Positions 20,066-27,453 of a stretch of 64,000 bases of DNA are shown piece after piece. Position 1 is the first letter of the stretch. Each line of letters begins with the position of its first letter. Position numbers and translations under genes: made by a program. The DNA is from Bacteroidales bacterium (GTDB lineage Bacteria; Bacteroidota; Bacteroidia; Bacteroidales; P3), in the NCBI GenBank assembly GCA_017633985.1, contig JAGBOF010000003.1:1-64000 (forward strand), in the 5' to 3' direction. Below the pieces are notes generated by a model. It did not search any database. It was not told where the DNA came from and worked only from the letters and a program-made list of their open reading frames with translations.

Positions 20066-20524
20066 TTATTCATTGAAAATAATTTCTTCCATTGTCTTTT
20101 CGCAATAATGACACTGTATCTGGATAGGGTCATTATTCACAACGTCAAAATTAGTCTCTATTTCCTCAACGTTTGTTATGCAGTTAGGGTTTATACACTT
20201 CACTATCTTGTGTATATGTTTAGGAATCTCAAGATGCTTTTTCTGTTCAACCTCGTAATTCTTGATAATAATTATCGTAGCAGTCGGACAAATGATCGCA
20301 ATCTTGTCAATCTCATCCTGCGAAAAGTATTTATTCTTTATTTTTAATATACCTTTCTTTCCGTATTTCTTACTGCAAAGATTCGTACCTATCAATATCT
20401 CGTCCTCGTACGCTTCCAATCCCAATATACGGACAATCTTAAACACTTTATCGGCAGGAATATGGTCTATAACCGTACCGTTATCTATTTTTTCAACTAC
20501 AAGTTCTTTATTATTTGTTGTCAT
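20066..20524 (-). CDS. pyrI: Aspartate carbamoyltransferase regulatory subunit
   Basis: A 152-residue PyrI. The N-terminal allosteric domain is seen from VEKIDNGTVIDHIPADK and the LGLEAYEDEILIGTNL segment. The C-terminal zinc domain has CINPNC and CHYC, giving the four cysteines of the CX4C...CX2C site that bonds the catalytic chain. Presence of pyrI predicts an E. coli-type ATCase holoenzyme (c6r6) controlled by nucleotides. It follows pyrB by 27 bp in one operon. Confidence 0.95.
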   Translation of the reverse strand: MTTNNKELVVEKIDNGTVIDHIPADKVFKIVRILGLEAYEDEILIGTNLCSKKYGKKGILKIKNKYFSQDEIDKIAIICPTATIIIIKNYEVEQKKHLEIPKHIHKIVKCINPNCITNVEEIETNFDVVNNDPIQIQCHYCEKTMEEIIFNE

Positions 20525-20551
20525 GACTTTATCTCCTATAATGTTAATTCG

Positions 20552-21481
20552 TTATTTTACCTTATCTGCGTAACCAAGTATGGATGCAATCAATGCCTGA
20601 CGCACATACATACCGTTTTGTGCCTGCTGGAAGTAGTAAGCATACGGTGTCTTATCCACATCCATCGTTATCTCGTTCACACGAGGCAACGGATGCAAAA
20701 CTTTCATGTTTTCCTTACAACCCTTCAGAGTTGCAGCCGTCATAATGTAAGCATTCTTAACTTTTTCATACTCCAACAAATCCGGGAAACGCTCTTTTTG
20801 AATACGGGTCATGTAAATGATGTCGGCAAACGGCACAACGTCTTCCAATTTGTCGTACTCAAAGTATTTCAAACCCGCGTTACGTGCGTAATCCTTCACA
20901 TGATCAGGCATAGCCAACGATTTAGGCGACACAAAGTGGAATTCGGCATTAAAATTACTCATTGCCTGAACCAAAGAATGCACGGTACGGCCGTATTTCA
21001 AGTCCCCGACCATCGCAATCTTCAGATTCTCCAAAGTTCCCTGTGTCTTACGGATTGAATACAAATCAAGCATACACTGGGTAGGGTGTTGATTGGCTCC
21101 GTCACCTGCGTTAATCAACGGAACTGGCGAAACTTCGCTTGCGTAACGTGATGCACCGTCTTTGTGATGACGCATTACGATAATGTCCGTATAAGAAGAC
21201 ACCATCTTTATGGTATCATGAAGACTTTCTCCCTTTTGTAAGGATGTTGCAGATGGGTTTGAAAATCCTATAACACGTGCTCCCAGACGGTTTGCCGCCG
21301 TTTCAAAACTCAAACGGGTACGCGTGGAAGGTTCAAAAAACAAAGAACCGACTACTTTGTCAGTTAAAATAGGCTGATTTGGGTTCTTTTCGAATTTTTC
21401 AGCCAAATCCAATACGGTAAGGTAGTCTTCCTTTGTGTAATCCGTAATGGAAATTAAATTTTTGCCTTTAAGATTTGTCAT
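20552..21481 (-). CDS. pyrB: Aspartate carbamoyltransferase catalytic subunit
   Basis: A 309-residue PyrB, catalysing carbamoyl phosphate + aspartate to carbamoyl aspartate, the first committed step of pyrimidine synthesis. Motifs: carbamoyl-phosphate loop FFEPSTRTRLSFETA, LQKGESLHDT with the mobile lysine, NAGDGANQHPTQCMLD, and the aspartate loop near YMTRIQKERF. Length is normal. It heads pyrBI and is preceded by a 31-codon leader ORF and a hairpin with a T run, so the operon is probably attenuated (see 21538-21676). Confidence 0.96.
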   Translation of the reverse strand: MTNLKGKNLISITDYTKEDYLTVLDLAEKFEKNPNQPILTDKVVGSLFFEPSTRTRLSFETAANRLGARVIGFSNPSATSLQKGESLHDTIKMVSSYTDIIVMRHHKDGASRYASEVSPVPLINAGDGANQHPTQCMLDLYSIRKTQGTLENLKIAMVGDLKYGRTVHSLVQAMSNFNAEFHFVSPKSLAMPDHVKDYARNAGLKYFEYDKLEDVVPFADIIYMTRIQKERFPDLLEYEKVKNAYIMTAATLKGCKENMKVLHPLPRVNEITMDVDKTPYAYYFQQAQNGMYVRQALIASILGYADKVK

Positions 21482-21529
21482 GATATCAGTCTTTATTTAT
21501 TCATTAAATATTTTGTCCGCCTGCAAATT

Positions 21530-21559
21530 AAAAAAAAGGTTTTCTTTTAAAAGAAAACC
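21530..21559 (-). promoter_or_regulatory. Attenuator-like intrinsic terminator in the pyrB leader
   Basis: On the minus strand a perfect 22-nt palindrome (GGTTTTCTTTT / AAAAGAAAACC, 21559-21538) is followed directly by eight T residues (21537-21530). It lies 48 bp before the pyrB ATG and 5 nt after the stop of a leader ORF, the layout expected for an attenuator. Confidence 0.65.
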
Positions 21560-21564
21560 AAAAT

Positions 21565-21660
21565 TCAGTATAATACAAATAAAATTTTTTGAAAGTTTTT
21601 CATTTCGCTTTCGCAACACATCTTCGGTGTATTATGTAATATGTCTGTTAAAGCCTTCAT
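21565..21660 (-). CDS. Putative pyrBI leader peptide (31 residues)
   Basis: An ATG at 21660 opens a 31-codon frame starting MKALTDILHNTPKMCC and ending KILFVLY, with TGA at 21567-21565. The ATG begins about 9 nt after the -7 box, so the mRNA would be leaderless or nearly so. The last codons lie in a U-rich stretch just before the hairpin at 21559. By analogy with the enterobacterial pyrBI leader, ribosome position relative to a UTP-sensitive polymerase could decide whether the hairpin forms. I see the ORF and hairpin; regulation is inference. Confidence 0.5.
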   Translation of the reverse strand: MKALTDILHNTPKMCCESEMKNFQKILFVLY

Positions 21661-21668
21661 AATTTTTG

Positions 21669-21676
21669 CAAAATTA
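21669..21676 (-). promoter_or_regulatory. -7 promoter box TAATTTTG of pyrBI
   Basis: Minus-strand TAATTTTGC fits TAnnTTTG and places the start of transcription close to the leader-peptide ATG at 21660. Confidence 0.55.
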
Positions 21677-21753
21677 CAAAAAATTTATTTACCCCATCAC
21701 TTTATTCCGTAAAAGTTATTAACAATTTTTATTTTTACGCCTATTTACGGCAC

Positions 21754-22725
21754 TTACTCGGTATATAAACTCTCCGCTTTCTCAAAATCTGCCTGTGCTT
21801 GGGCATGTTGTCCCAATTTTTCGTAGGTCATGCCGCGGTTATACCATGCTTGGTAAAAATTACTGTCGGCACGGATAGCCTTGGTGAAGCAATCAAGTGC
21901 AGTATTGTAGTCCTGCTTATATTTATAGTTAATCCAACCGACATTATGTATCGCATCGGCGTGATCAGGTTTGATTTTCAATATCTGTCCGTACAAATCC
22001 AAAGCCTGCTGCTGCGCATTGTTTTCCTGATAAAACATTGCAAGGGCATACATTGCGTTAGTATTTTCGGGATTTATCTTTATGGTACTTTTTAAATAAT
22101 CAACAGCCAAACCGTCATTCTTTTGGGCATAAAGGAGTCCCAATTCCTCAAAAGGTTCCTCGTAATCGCTTTTGAGTTCTATTGCTTTTTTGTAATCTTT
22201 CACCGCACGGACGGTATCACCGCTTTCTTTCATTACCCAACCACGCATAAAATAAGCCTGCGGATTCAATTTATCCGTCTCCAATACCTTCTCTATACTT
22301 TCAAGACAACGTTTGTAATCCCTCAAGTCCAGACTTAATTCCGCCGTTTTGAGGTATGCTTCGGTTGATTTATTGTCTATTTTGATCGCATCTTGCAAAG
22401 CATTGAACGCAAGTGTCGTTTCTCCGCGTGAAAAGAACACGTCAGCCTCAAGAATATAGTATTTGACCTGCTTTTTGTCCAATTCAACGGCTTTTTTGAC
22501 GTTAAACATCGCTTCCTGCGTATTTCCCATAGCATAAAACACCTGTCCGCGTTGGTAATACAACTCCGCATTTTTGGGATCTTTCCTTATTTTTATATCC
22601 AACAACTGAATTTTTTCTTCATCGGTGAGTTTACCGAAATCTTTTGTCTGCTGTTTCTGTCCGCATGACGACAGAGTAATTATTATTAGCAGGGAGATTA
22701 ATATTTGGGAAAGTTTAGTTTTCAT
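21754..22725 (-). CDS. TPR-repeat lipoprotein
   Basis: A 323-residue protein. The start chosen is ATG 22725, giving a lipoprotein signal (ISLLIIITLSSCGQ, Cys of the lipobox). A longer frame to 22818 would begin inside the tRNA-Pro gene and is rejected. The mature part is almost entirely tetratricopeptide repeats of about 34 residues (AELYYQRGQVFYAMGNTQEA, PQAYFMRGWVMKESGDTVRA, FYQAWYNRGMTYEKLGQ). It is probably a membrane-anchored periplasmic or outer-membrane protein-interaction scaffold; no partner is apparent. It may be co-transcribed with the tRNA upstream. Confidence 0.85.
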   Translation of the reverse strand: MKTKLSQILISLLIIITLSSCGQKQQTKDFGKLTDEEKIQLLDIKIRKDPKNAELYYQRGQVFYAMGNTQEAMFNVKKAVELDKKQVKYYILEADVFFSRGETTLAFNALQDAIKIDNKSTEAYLKTAELSLDLRDYKRCLESIEKVLETDKLNPQAYFMRGWVMKESGDTVRAVKDYKKAIELKSDYEEPFEELGLLYAQKNDGLAVDYLKSTIKINPENTNAMYALAMFYQENNAQQQALDLYGQILKIKPDHADAIHNVGWINYKYKQDYNTALDCFTKAIRADSNFYQAWYNRGMTYEKLGQHAQAQADFEKAESLYTE

Positions 22726-22760
22726 AATGCATAATATAATAAGGTATATTATAAATAAAG

Positions 22761-22834
22761 TCGGGATGACCTGACTCGAACAGGCGACCACTTCGTCCCG
22801 AACGAAGTACGCTACCAACTGCGCTACATCCCGA
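22761..22834 (-). tRNA. tRNA-Pro (anticodon CGG)
   Basis: 74 nt on the minus strand. The 7-bp acceptor stem pairs TCGGGAT with ATCCCGA; the anticodon arm is CTTCG-TTCGGGA-CGAAG, giving CGG; the T arm contains GTTCGAGTC. CCA is not encoded. A consensus -7 box lies 11 bp upstream. Confidence 0.93.
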
Positions 22835-22844
22835 TTTCAGTTTG

Positions 22845-22852
22845 CAAAGATA
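22845..22852 (-). promoter_or_regulatory. -7 promoter box TATCTTTG of tRNA-Pro
   Basis: Exact TATCTTTGC on the minus strand, at a suitable distance from the tRNA 5' end at 22834. Confidence 0.6.
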
Positions 22853-23033
22853 CGACAATTTTTTAATTTGGCAACATTCTGAATAAATTTTTACGTTTTA
22901 TTAAAAACATTCTTTGCAAAAGCATCTTTTTCATGCGGATAACCGCCTAACGGTTTTCAAGTTACGTTTTGCGGCATTTTATCCCGAAATAAACTATGCC
23001 CTTAATCCTTTTACCGGTGCTTTAAGGTACATT

Positions 23034-23146
23034 GCCGCCGCCCCGTGGCGTATTATTTTCAAAAAAACTATTTTTTTACCCTAAAAAAACTGTTTTTTTG
23101 ATATAAAAAAACCCTTTTTTTCAGATTAACACGGCAAGGGGCGGCA
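23034..23146 (+). repeat. Phased A/T-tract inverted-repeat element, copy B
   Basis: A 113-bp element with left arm GCCGCCCCGTGGCG-TATTA and right arm TAACACGGCAAGGGGCGGCA. Inside are A7-CTA-T7, A7-CTG-T7 and A7-CCC-T7 modules with spacers accct and gatat. It has the same orientation as the other copies and lies in a 605-bp gap. Confidence 0.85.
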
Positions 23147-23392
23147 AAGAGATGCCGTAAGGCGGTTTTTTACTAACGTAAAGCAACAAAAAAGCACTAT
23201 ATATTTCCATTTAAAAACCTTTACATTCCCTTAAAACAAAACCTCAACGGCTTAAAATCACGTTTTAAATAATTGAAATAATACAATGACGGCACAAGAT
23301 TACACTTTAAGGGTTTAAAACAAGACTTTGACGGCATACAATCATGCCTTACAAACCCAAAACAAGACTTCAAAACCGCATAACAAAACAAA
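23147..23392. other. Non-coding stretch with weak AAAACAAGACTT-type repeats
   Basis: The motif AAAACAAGACTT with variations recurs at about 23230, 23311 and 23357, each followed by ACGGC or ACCGC. The 65-codon minus ORF here (start 23418) begins inside the terminator hairpin and has no protein-like features, so I read it as non-coding. Confidence 0.4.
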
Positions 23393-23415
23393 AGCCGTGC
23401 AAACAGTGCACGGCT
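23393..23415 (-). terminator. Intrinsic terminator of the coiled-coil protein gene
   Basis: AGCCGTGC / GCACGGCT form an 8-bp stem with a 7-nt loop, followed on the minus strand by TTTGTTTTG. It lies 24 bp after the stop of the 23440-24507 gene. Confidence 0.75.
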
Positions 23416-23439
23416 CAAAATATACTACAATGTTATAAG

Positions 23440-24507
23440 CTAAAATACGCTTAATTTCTTCGTTATTCCGTCACGCTCCTTATTAAGTGAGGTAACCTTA
23501 TTGGCAAGTTTGCTTTGCTGCTTTTGAATCTTCTCCATTTTCTTCTGATCATCCTTAAGCTGTGCCTTACCGTAGTCTTCGTTTAATTTCAATTGCTCTT
23601 TAGCAATTTTATTAAGCTCCTTGTCAATAGCCTTTTGCCTGTTTGTAAGCTCTTTAAGCTTGTTCTCCTTTTCGAAAAGCTTTCTTTCGGCCTTGGCAGC
23701 ACGTTTTTCTGCTTTGGCACGTGCTTTATCGGCTTGGATTTGCTGCTTTTCCAATTTCTTTTGCTGTTTATCAAACTCCGCTTGCTTTTTTGCTAAATCT
23801 TTTTGTTCTTTTTCGGCTTGCTTTTGGGCTTTTTGTTGGGCTTTTTCTTCTTTAGCCTTGGCTTTGGCTGCCTCTTTAGCGGCTTTGGCTGCTGCTATCT
23901 CGGCTTCTTTGGCTGCAATCTCCGCACTGTTATCTATTTCCTCTTTTGCCCATCCCTGCGGAACAAATTCTTCTGCCTGATCCTTTATATTTTCTTTCTT
24001 ATCAGCCGAATTTACATTCACCGTACTGATTATTTGACGCAAAAAATTCTGCGTTTGCGGATTATCCTCGCCGTAAGACTCCACCGTATAAGTGTAACCT
24101 TCCTTTACGAAAGCATAAATAAAGCCTTTATATACGTCATTCAAGTAAGTGTTGGTGTAGTTCAACACTTGGGCATCAAAACCATTGAACTGAGTCGCCT
24201 TAACCTTATCTATCTCCATGTATTCAAACGTAGGCTGTCCAGAACGCAATGCCGCAACATCGTTAGCACGCACTTTAAGGTTTATTTTGTACCTTTCGCA
24301 TTTGATTTCCACGAAACTTTTACTGTCGGGATCCTCTATTGTCACCGTCATATCGCCTTGCGGTTTGGCAGCATTAAGCATCCTCCAATTTTCAGGCATC
24401 TTAAATCCAATATTTTCCCTGCTCACATATTTCCATTGCTGTTGTGCCTGAACGCCAAGCACGCTGCACAACATAAAAACAAGAGTTATAAAAATTTTTC
24501 TGCTCAT
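23440..24507 (-). CDS. Secreted protein with long Lys/Ala/Glu/Gln coiled coil
   Basis: A 355-residue protein with a clear signal peptide (MSRKIFITLVFMLCSVLGVQA, then QQQWKYV). Residues about 25-150 form a small globular domain (IGFKMPENWRM, YTYTVESYGEDNPQTQNFLRQII) that resembles DcrB/PsbP-like folds only in general pattern. Residues about 180-355 are a highly charged alpha-helical stretch rich in AKA, EKAQQKAQKQ and KELNKIAKEQ heptad-like repeats, probably a long coiled coil. I do not recognise the family. It is likely periplasmic or attached to the envelope. It has its own terminator and lies downstream of the FGE-like gene. Confidence 0.75.
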   Translation of the reverse strand: MSRKIFITLVFMLCSVLGVQAQQQWKYVSRENIGFKMPENWRMLNAAKPQGDMTVTIEDPDSKSFVEIKCERYKINLKVRANDVAALRSGQPTFEYMEIDKVKATQFNGFDAQVLNYTNTYLNDVYKGFIYAFVKEGYTYTVESYGEDNPQTQNFLRQIISTVNVNSADKKENIKDQAEEFVPQGWAKEEIDNSAEIAAKEAEIAAAKAAKEAAKAKAKEEKAQQKAQKQAEKEQKDLAKKQAEFDKQQKKLEKQQIQADKARAKAEKRAAKAERKLFEKENKLKELTNRQKAIDKELNKIAKEQLKLNEDYGKAQLKDDQKKMEKIQKQQSKLANKVTSLNKERDGITKKLSVF

Positions 24508-24600
24508 ATTCTAATTTTTATTTAGTATTTTCTCTTTTATTCTTCTTATTCCAGCGGCGATACGCAGTCTCCGCAACCTAAATACGCCTATTTTTAATTT

Positions 24601-25422
24601 TTATTTCTTCTTTACGTCTTTTACCAATCGGAATCCTGTTCCCGTTCCCTTGCTTGATGCATCCGAACATCTGCGGTGATGGACGTTCATCAGTGAATAA
24701 TCAAACGAAAAGCATCCTCCCCTGTTTACTTTGCCCAATCCTTTTTGCGGACCCTTGGGATTATCTTTCGGAGATGAGGCATAATAAAAAACTTCATAGC
24801 TGTCATTGCACCATTCCCACGCATTGCCGCTCATATCATATATTCCCAATTCGTTAGGCTTCTTCTGACCGACGGGATGCAACGTTTTGGCAGAATTTTC
24901 AAAGCTCCAACCGACTTCATCCCAGTCATTACTGCCCGAATATATGTAACCTGCGGATTTTTTCCCGCCTTTAGCCGCATATTCCCATTCCGCTTCGCTT
25001 GGAAGACGGCATCCGTAATATTTTGCAAACGCATCGGCGTCTTCCCATGTTATATTGACAATAGGATAATCGTCCTGCCAACCCGAAGACGGCATATTAG
25101 GCATTTGTTTTCCCGTTTTGGTGCAGTATGTCCTGTATTGCTTAACGGTAATCTCGTATTTACCTATATAAAATGTGTTCAAATTAACTTTATGCGCAGG
25201 TTGTTCGTCAGGATAACACTCCTTTTCACCGTCATTGCAGCCCATTGTAAAACTGCCGCCTTCAACCAAAACCCAATAATCGTCATTTATCTGTCCGTAT
25301 AATGGAATAAACGCCGTAAGTACCGATATCAAGACGGCAAAACGCATATTCACCGCACTTTTAAGCCGTGTTTTTGCACCCAAATGCCGCATCGTCTGAT
25401 TTATTTGCTGCAATGTTTTCAT
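24601..25422 (-). CDS. FGE/SUMF1-type (formylglycine-generating-like) secreted protein
   Basis: 273 residues from ATG 25422; an internal ATG at 25347 (MRFAVLISVLTAFIPLYG) would give a cleaner signal peptide, so the start is open. The rest is one FGE-sulfatase domain: VEGGSFTMGC, EQPAHKVNLNTFYIGKYEITV, PIVNITWEDADAFAKYYG, RLPSEAEWEYAAKGG, GNAWEWCNDSY, RGGCFSF and GFRLV. Most bacterial homologues are not true sulfatase activators; some are surface or gliding-related (GldK-like). Which applies here is unclear. It lies 8 bp after the deaminase gene, probably in one operon. Confidence 0.85.
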   Translation of the reverse strand: MKTLQQINQTMRHLGAKTRLKSAVNMRFAVLISVLTAFIPLYGQINDDYWVLVEGGSFTMGCNDGEKECYPDEQPAHKVNLNTFYIGKYEITVKQYRTYCTKTGKQMPNMPSSGWQDDYPIVNITWEDADAFAKYYGCRLPSEAEWEYAAKGGKKSAGYIYSGSNDWDEVGWSFENSAKTLHPVGQKKPNELGIYDMSGNAWEWCNDSYEVFYYASSPKDNPKGPQKGLGKVNRGGCFSFDYSLMNVHHRRCSDASSKGTGTGFRLVKDVKKK

Positions 25423-25430
25423 TATTCTTA

Positions 25431-26669
25431 TTATTTATCAATAAATTTACGTGCTTTGGCAATTATTTCCTCCTCATTATTCACATGGCGGTGCTCCATA
25501 AGAATCTTTCCTGCAGAAATAACGGTATCAATACACGAACTGTCGGCACTGTATACCATATTATATATAAGATTCCACGAAGGAGTCAAACGTTCGTTTG
25601 TCATATCCACCAAAATGCAGTCGGCATCGGCACCTTCTGCTATTCTGCCCGCATTAAGTCCGTAAGCGGCGGCACCGTTTACCGTTGCCATATCGTAAAC
25701 TTCCTTTGCCGAAAGAACTTCTGTGGAATCAAACCGTACTTTTGCCAACAAAGCCGCCGTTTTCATCTCTTCCATCATGCTCAAATTGTTGTTTGAAGAA
25801 CATCCGTCGGTTCCCAATGCAATTTTCATACCGTTTGCTTTTGCCAAAGGCATATTAAACACTCCCGAAGACAGTTTCATATTGCTGCAAGGGTTGTGTA
25901 CGGCAGTAACCTGCCTTTGGGATAAAATCTTTGCATCGTTCGGGGTAAGATGTACGCAATGTGCGGCAATAACCCTGTCACTTAAAACTCCCAATGAGTC
26001 CAAATACTCCACGGGTGTCATGCCTTGATGAGCTTTTTTGCAGTCTTCGGTCTCGGTTACAGTCTCTGCAAGGTGGGTCTGCATGAAAAGATTGTTTTTT
26101 TCTGCGTTTTCAAAACAACGTTTGTACAAATCACCGCTGCAAGTATATATCGCATGGGGTGCAGGTGCGAAAGTAATCAAATCATTGCCGTATTTGCTGT
26201 ACTGATCAAGGAAAGAAAAATTATCCTGTATCGTTTTCTCACCCAGATTATCCATAAACGTAACGCCGATATTGCATCTTATTCCCATTTCTTCCACTGC
26301 CCGCAAAACGTCTTGATGAAACCAATACATGTCTGCGAAAAAGACCGTACCGCTTCTTATCATTTCCAAAACGGCAAGGCGTGTTCCGTCATAAATGTCC
26401 TCTCCCGTCATAACGGCTTCCTTTTTCCAAATGGTTTCAAGCCACGGCATCAACGGCAAATCCTCACAAAAACCTCTCAAAAGGCACATTGCCGCATGGG
26501 TATGCAAATTGTAAAAAGCAGGAAGCAATGCCAAGTCTGTACCGTCTATAATTCTGTCAGCTTTAACCGATAAGGAGTCAATATTTCCTATGCGGGAAAA
26601 TTTCTTTCCTTCAATTAAAACGTCTGTCTTGCTGTTTTCGAGCAATACGTTCTTAATTAATACGGACAT
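25431..26669 (-). CDS. mtaD: Amidohydrolase, 5-methylthioadenosine/S-adenosylhomocysteine deaminase-like
   Basis: A 412-residue metal-dependent amidohydrolase of the MtaD/SsnA/TrzN group. The metal ligands are visible as LHTHAAM (HxH), AAHCVHL (His) and GTDGCSSNNN (Asp); HLAETVTE supplies the catalytic His-Glu segment. Characterised members deaminate MTA, SAH or adenosine in the cytoplasm. Guanine or chlorohydrolase-like substrates cannot be excluded. It follows the 59-residue gene by 12 bp and precedes the FGE-like gene by 8 bp. Confidence 0.82.
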   Translation of the reverse strand: MSVLIKNVLLENSKTDVLIEGKKFSRIGNIDSLSVKADRIIDGTDLALLPAFYNLHTHAAMCLLRGFCEDLPLMPWLETIWKKEAVMTGEDIYDGTRLAVLEMIRSGTVFFADMYWFHQDVLRAVEEMGIRCNIGVTFMDNLGEKTIQDNFSFLDQYSKYGNDLITFAPAPHAIYTCSGDLYKRCFENAEKNNLFMQTHLAETVTETEDCKKAHQGMTPVEYLDSLGVLSDRVIAAHCVHLTPNDAKILSQRQVTAVHNPCSNMKLSSGVFNMPLAKANGMKIALGTDGCSSNNNLSMMEEMKTAALLAKVRFDSTEVLSAKEVYDMATVNGAAAYGLNAGRIAEGADADCILVDMTNERLTPSWNLIYNMVYSADSSCIDTVISAGKILMEHRHVNNEEEIIAKARKFIDK

Positions 26670-26681
26670 TGCGCAATATGC

Positions 26682-26861
26682 TTATTTCTTTAAGCCGCCT
26701 AACAAATCTTTAGCCTTGTTTACGATGTCTTCAACGTCTTCTTTTTTGACGTTTTTGACCTTATCCATAACGTTTTTAGCCATATCACTGTTCAAAACTT
26801 CCTTAACCTTTTCGTTTTGCGTCAAACCCTCTACGGTTTCTTTTATTTTATTCAAATCCAT
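26682..26861 (-). CDS. Small helical protein, 59 residues
   Basis: ATG 26861 (MDLNKIKETVEGLTQNEKV) to TAA 26682-26684. The product is short, charged and helix-prone, with repeated Val/Lys patterns (VMDKVKNVKKEDVEDIVNKA) and the ending LLGGLKK. It has no signal peptide or membrane segment. A consensus -7 box at 26975 and 12-bp spacing to the deaminase gene suggest it is the first gene of that operon. I do not recognise the family. Confidence 0.65.
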   Translation of the reverse strand: MDLNKIKETVEGLTQNEKVKEVLNSDMAKNVMDKVKNVKKEDVEDIVNKAKDLLGGLKK

Positions 26862-26974
26862 GATTATTTGGTTTTTTCAATTATTTACAATAATATACTA
26901 ATGCCGCATTTCCTTTCAAGGCAAACATGTCTTAAAATATTAAAAACACGCCTTGTTTTCTTCGGAATGCATTG

Positions 26975-26982
26975 CAAAATTA
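26975..26982 (-). promoter_or_regulatory. -7 promoter box TAATTTTG upstream of the small protein-mtaD operon
   Basis: TAATTTTGC on the minus strand gives a leader of about 110 nt before ATG 26861. Confidence 0.5.
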
Positions 26983-27059
26983 TGAAATTTATTTTAATTA
27001 CCACCTTTATGCAGCAAATTTTTGCCTTTTGACGTTATTTTCATGCCTTTTTGCTTCAT

Positions 27060-27172
27060 GCCGCCGCCCCGTCGCATTTTATTTTCAAAAAAACTGTTTT
27101 TTTGAGGTAAAAAAACTATTTTTTTAGGGTAAAAAAAGTGTTTTTTTTGAATTAATACGGCAAGGGGCGGCA
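27060..27172 (+). repeat. Phased A/T-tract inverted-repeat element, copy C
   Basis: A 113-bp element: left arm GCCGCCCCGTCGCATTTTA, right arm TTAATACGGCAAGGGGCGGC. Modules are A7-CTG-T7, A7-CTA-T7 and A7-GTG-T8 with spacers gaggt and agggt. It lies in the roughly 590-bp gap between divergent operons. Confidence 0.85.
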
Positions 27173-27297
27173 AACATACAATGTAAAGCGGCAATGTACT
27201 GCAAAAAAGCAGGGCGTTTTCATGCAGTCAGTAAAGCAAAATGTAAAATTTTTTAAATAAAAACCGAAAAAACTTTTTTCGTTTCAAAAGTTTTCTG

Positions 27298-27305
27298 TAA
27301 TTTTG
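27298..27305 (+). promoter_or_regulatory. -7 promoter box TAATTTTG of the RND efflux operon
   Basis: TAATTTTGC gives a leader of about 140 nt before the TetR ATG. No clean operator palindrome is seen in that leader. Confidence 0.5.
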
Positions 27306-27453
27306 CAAACCGAAATTTTGATACTTGGCTCGGGAGATTAGGGAGCGGGCATTTGACATCGGAGATTTCGCTTCGGATTTATCAAAAAAGCACAAAACCA
27401 AACCCAATATGCAATATCAAAAGTTCAATATCTAATGTAAGAGGAAGAAAACA

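Noticed and set aside
22726-22818. N-terminal extension of the TPR lipoprotein
   Set aside because: The extension is encoded within the tRNA-Pro gene and its 3' flank; ATG 22725 gives a proper lipobox.
23221-23418. 65-codon minus ORF between element B and the coiled-coil gene
   Set aside because: It begins inside the terminator hairpin and translates degenerate AAAACAAGACTT repeats; no protein-like features.
23593-24525. Long plus-strand ORFs opposite the coiled-coil gene (up to 240 codons)
   Set aside because: They are mirror frames of a Lys/Ala/Glu-rich gene, giving artificial Phe/Leu/Ala/Ser-rich products; the minus frame has a signal peptide and terminator.
26994-27194. 66-codon minus ORF covering element C
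   Set aside because: It is a translation of the A/T-tract repeat (KKIVFLPQKNSFF), differs in frame between copies, and has no sign of selection as protein.
27298-27453. TetR operator in the RND operon leader
   Set aside because: Only weak, mismatched dyads were found (around CGGAGATTTCGCTTCGG); not strong enough to call.
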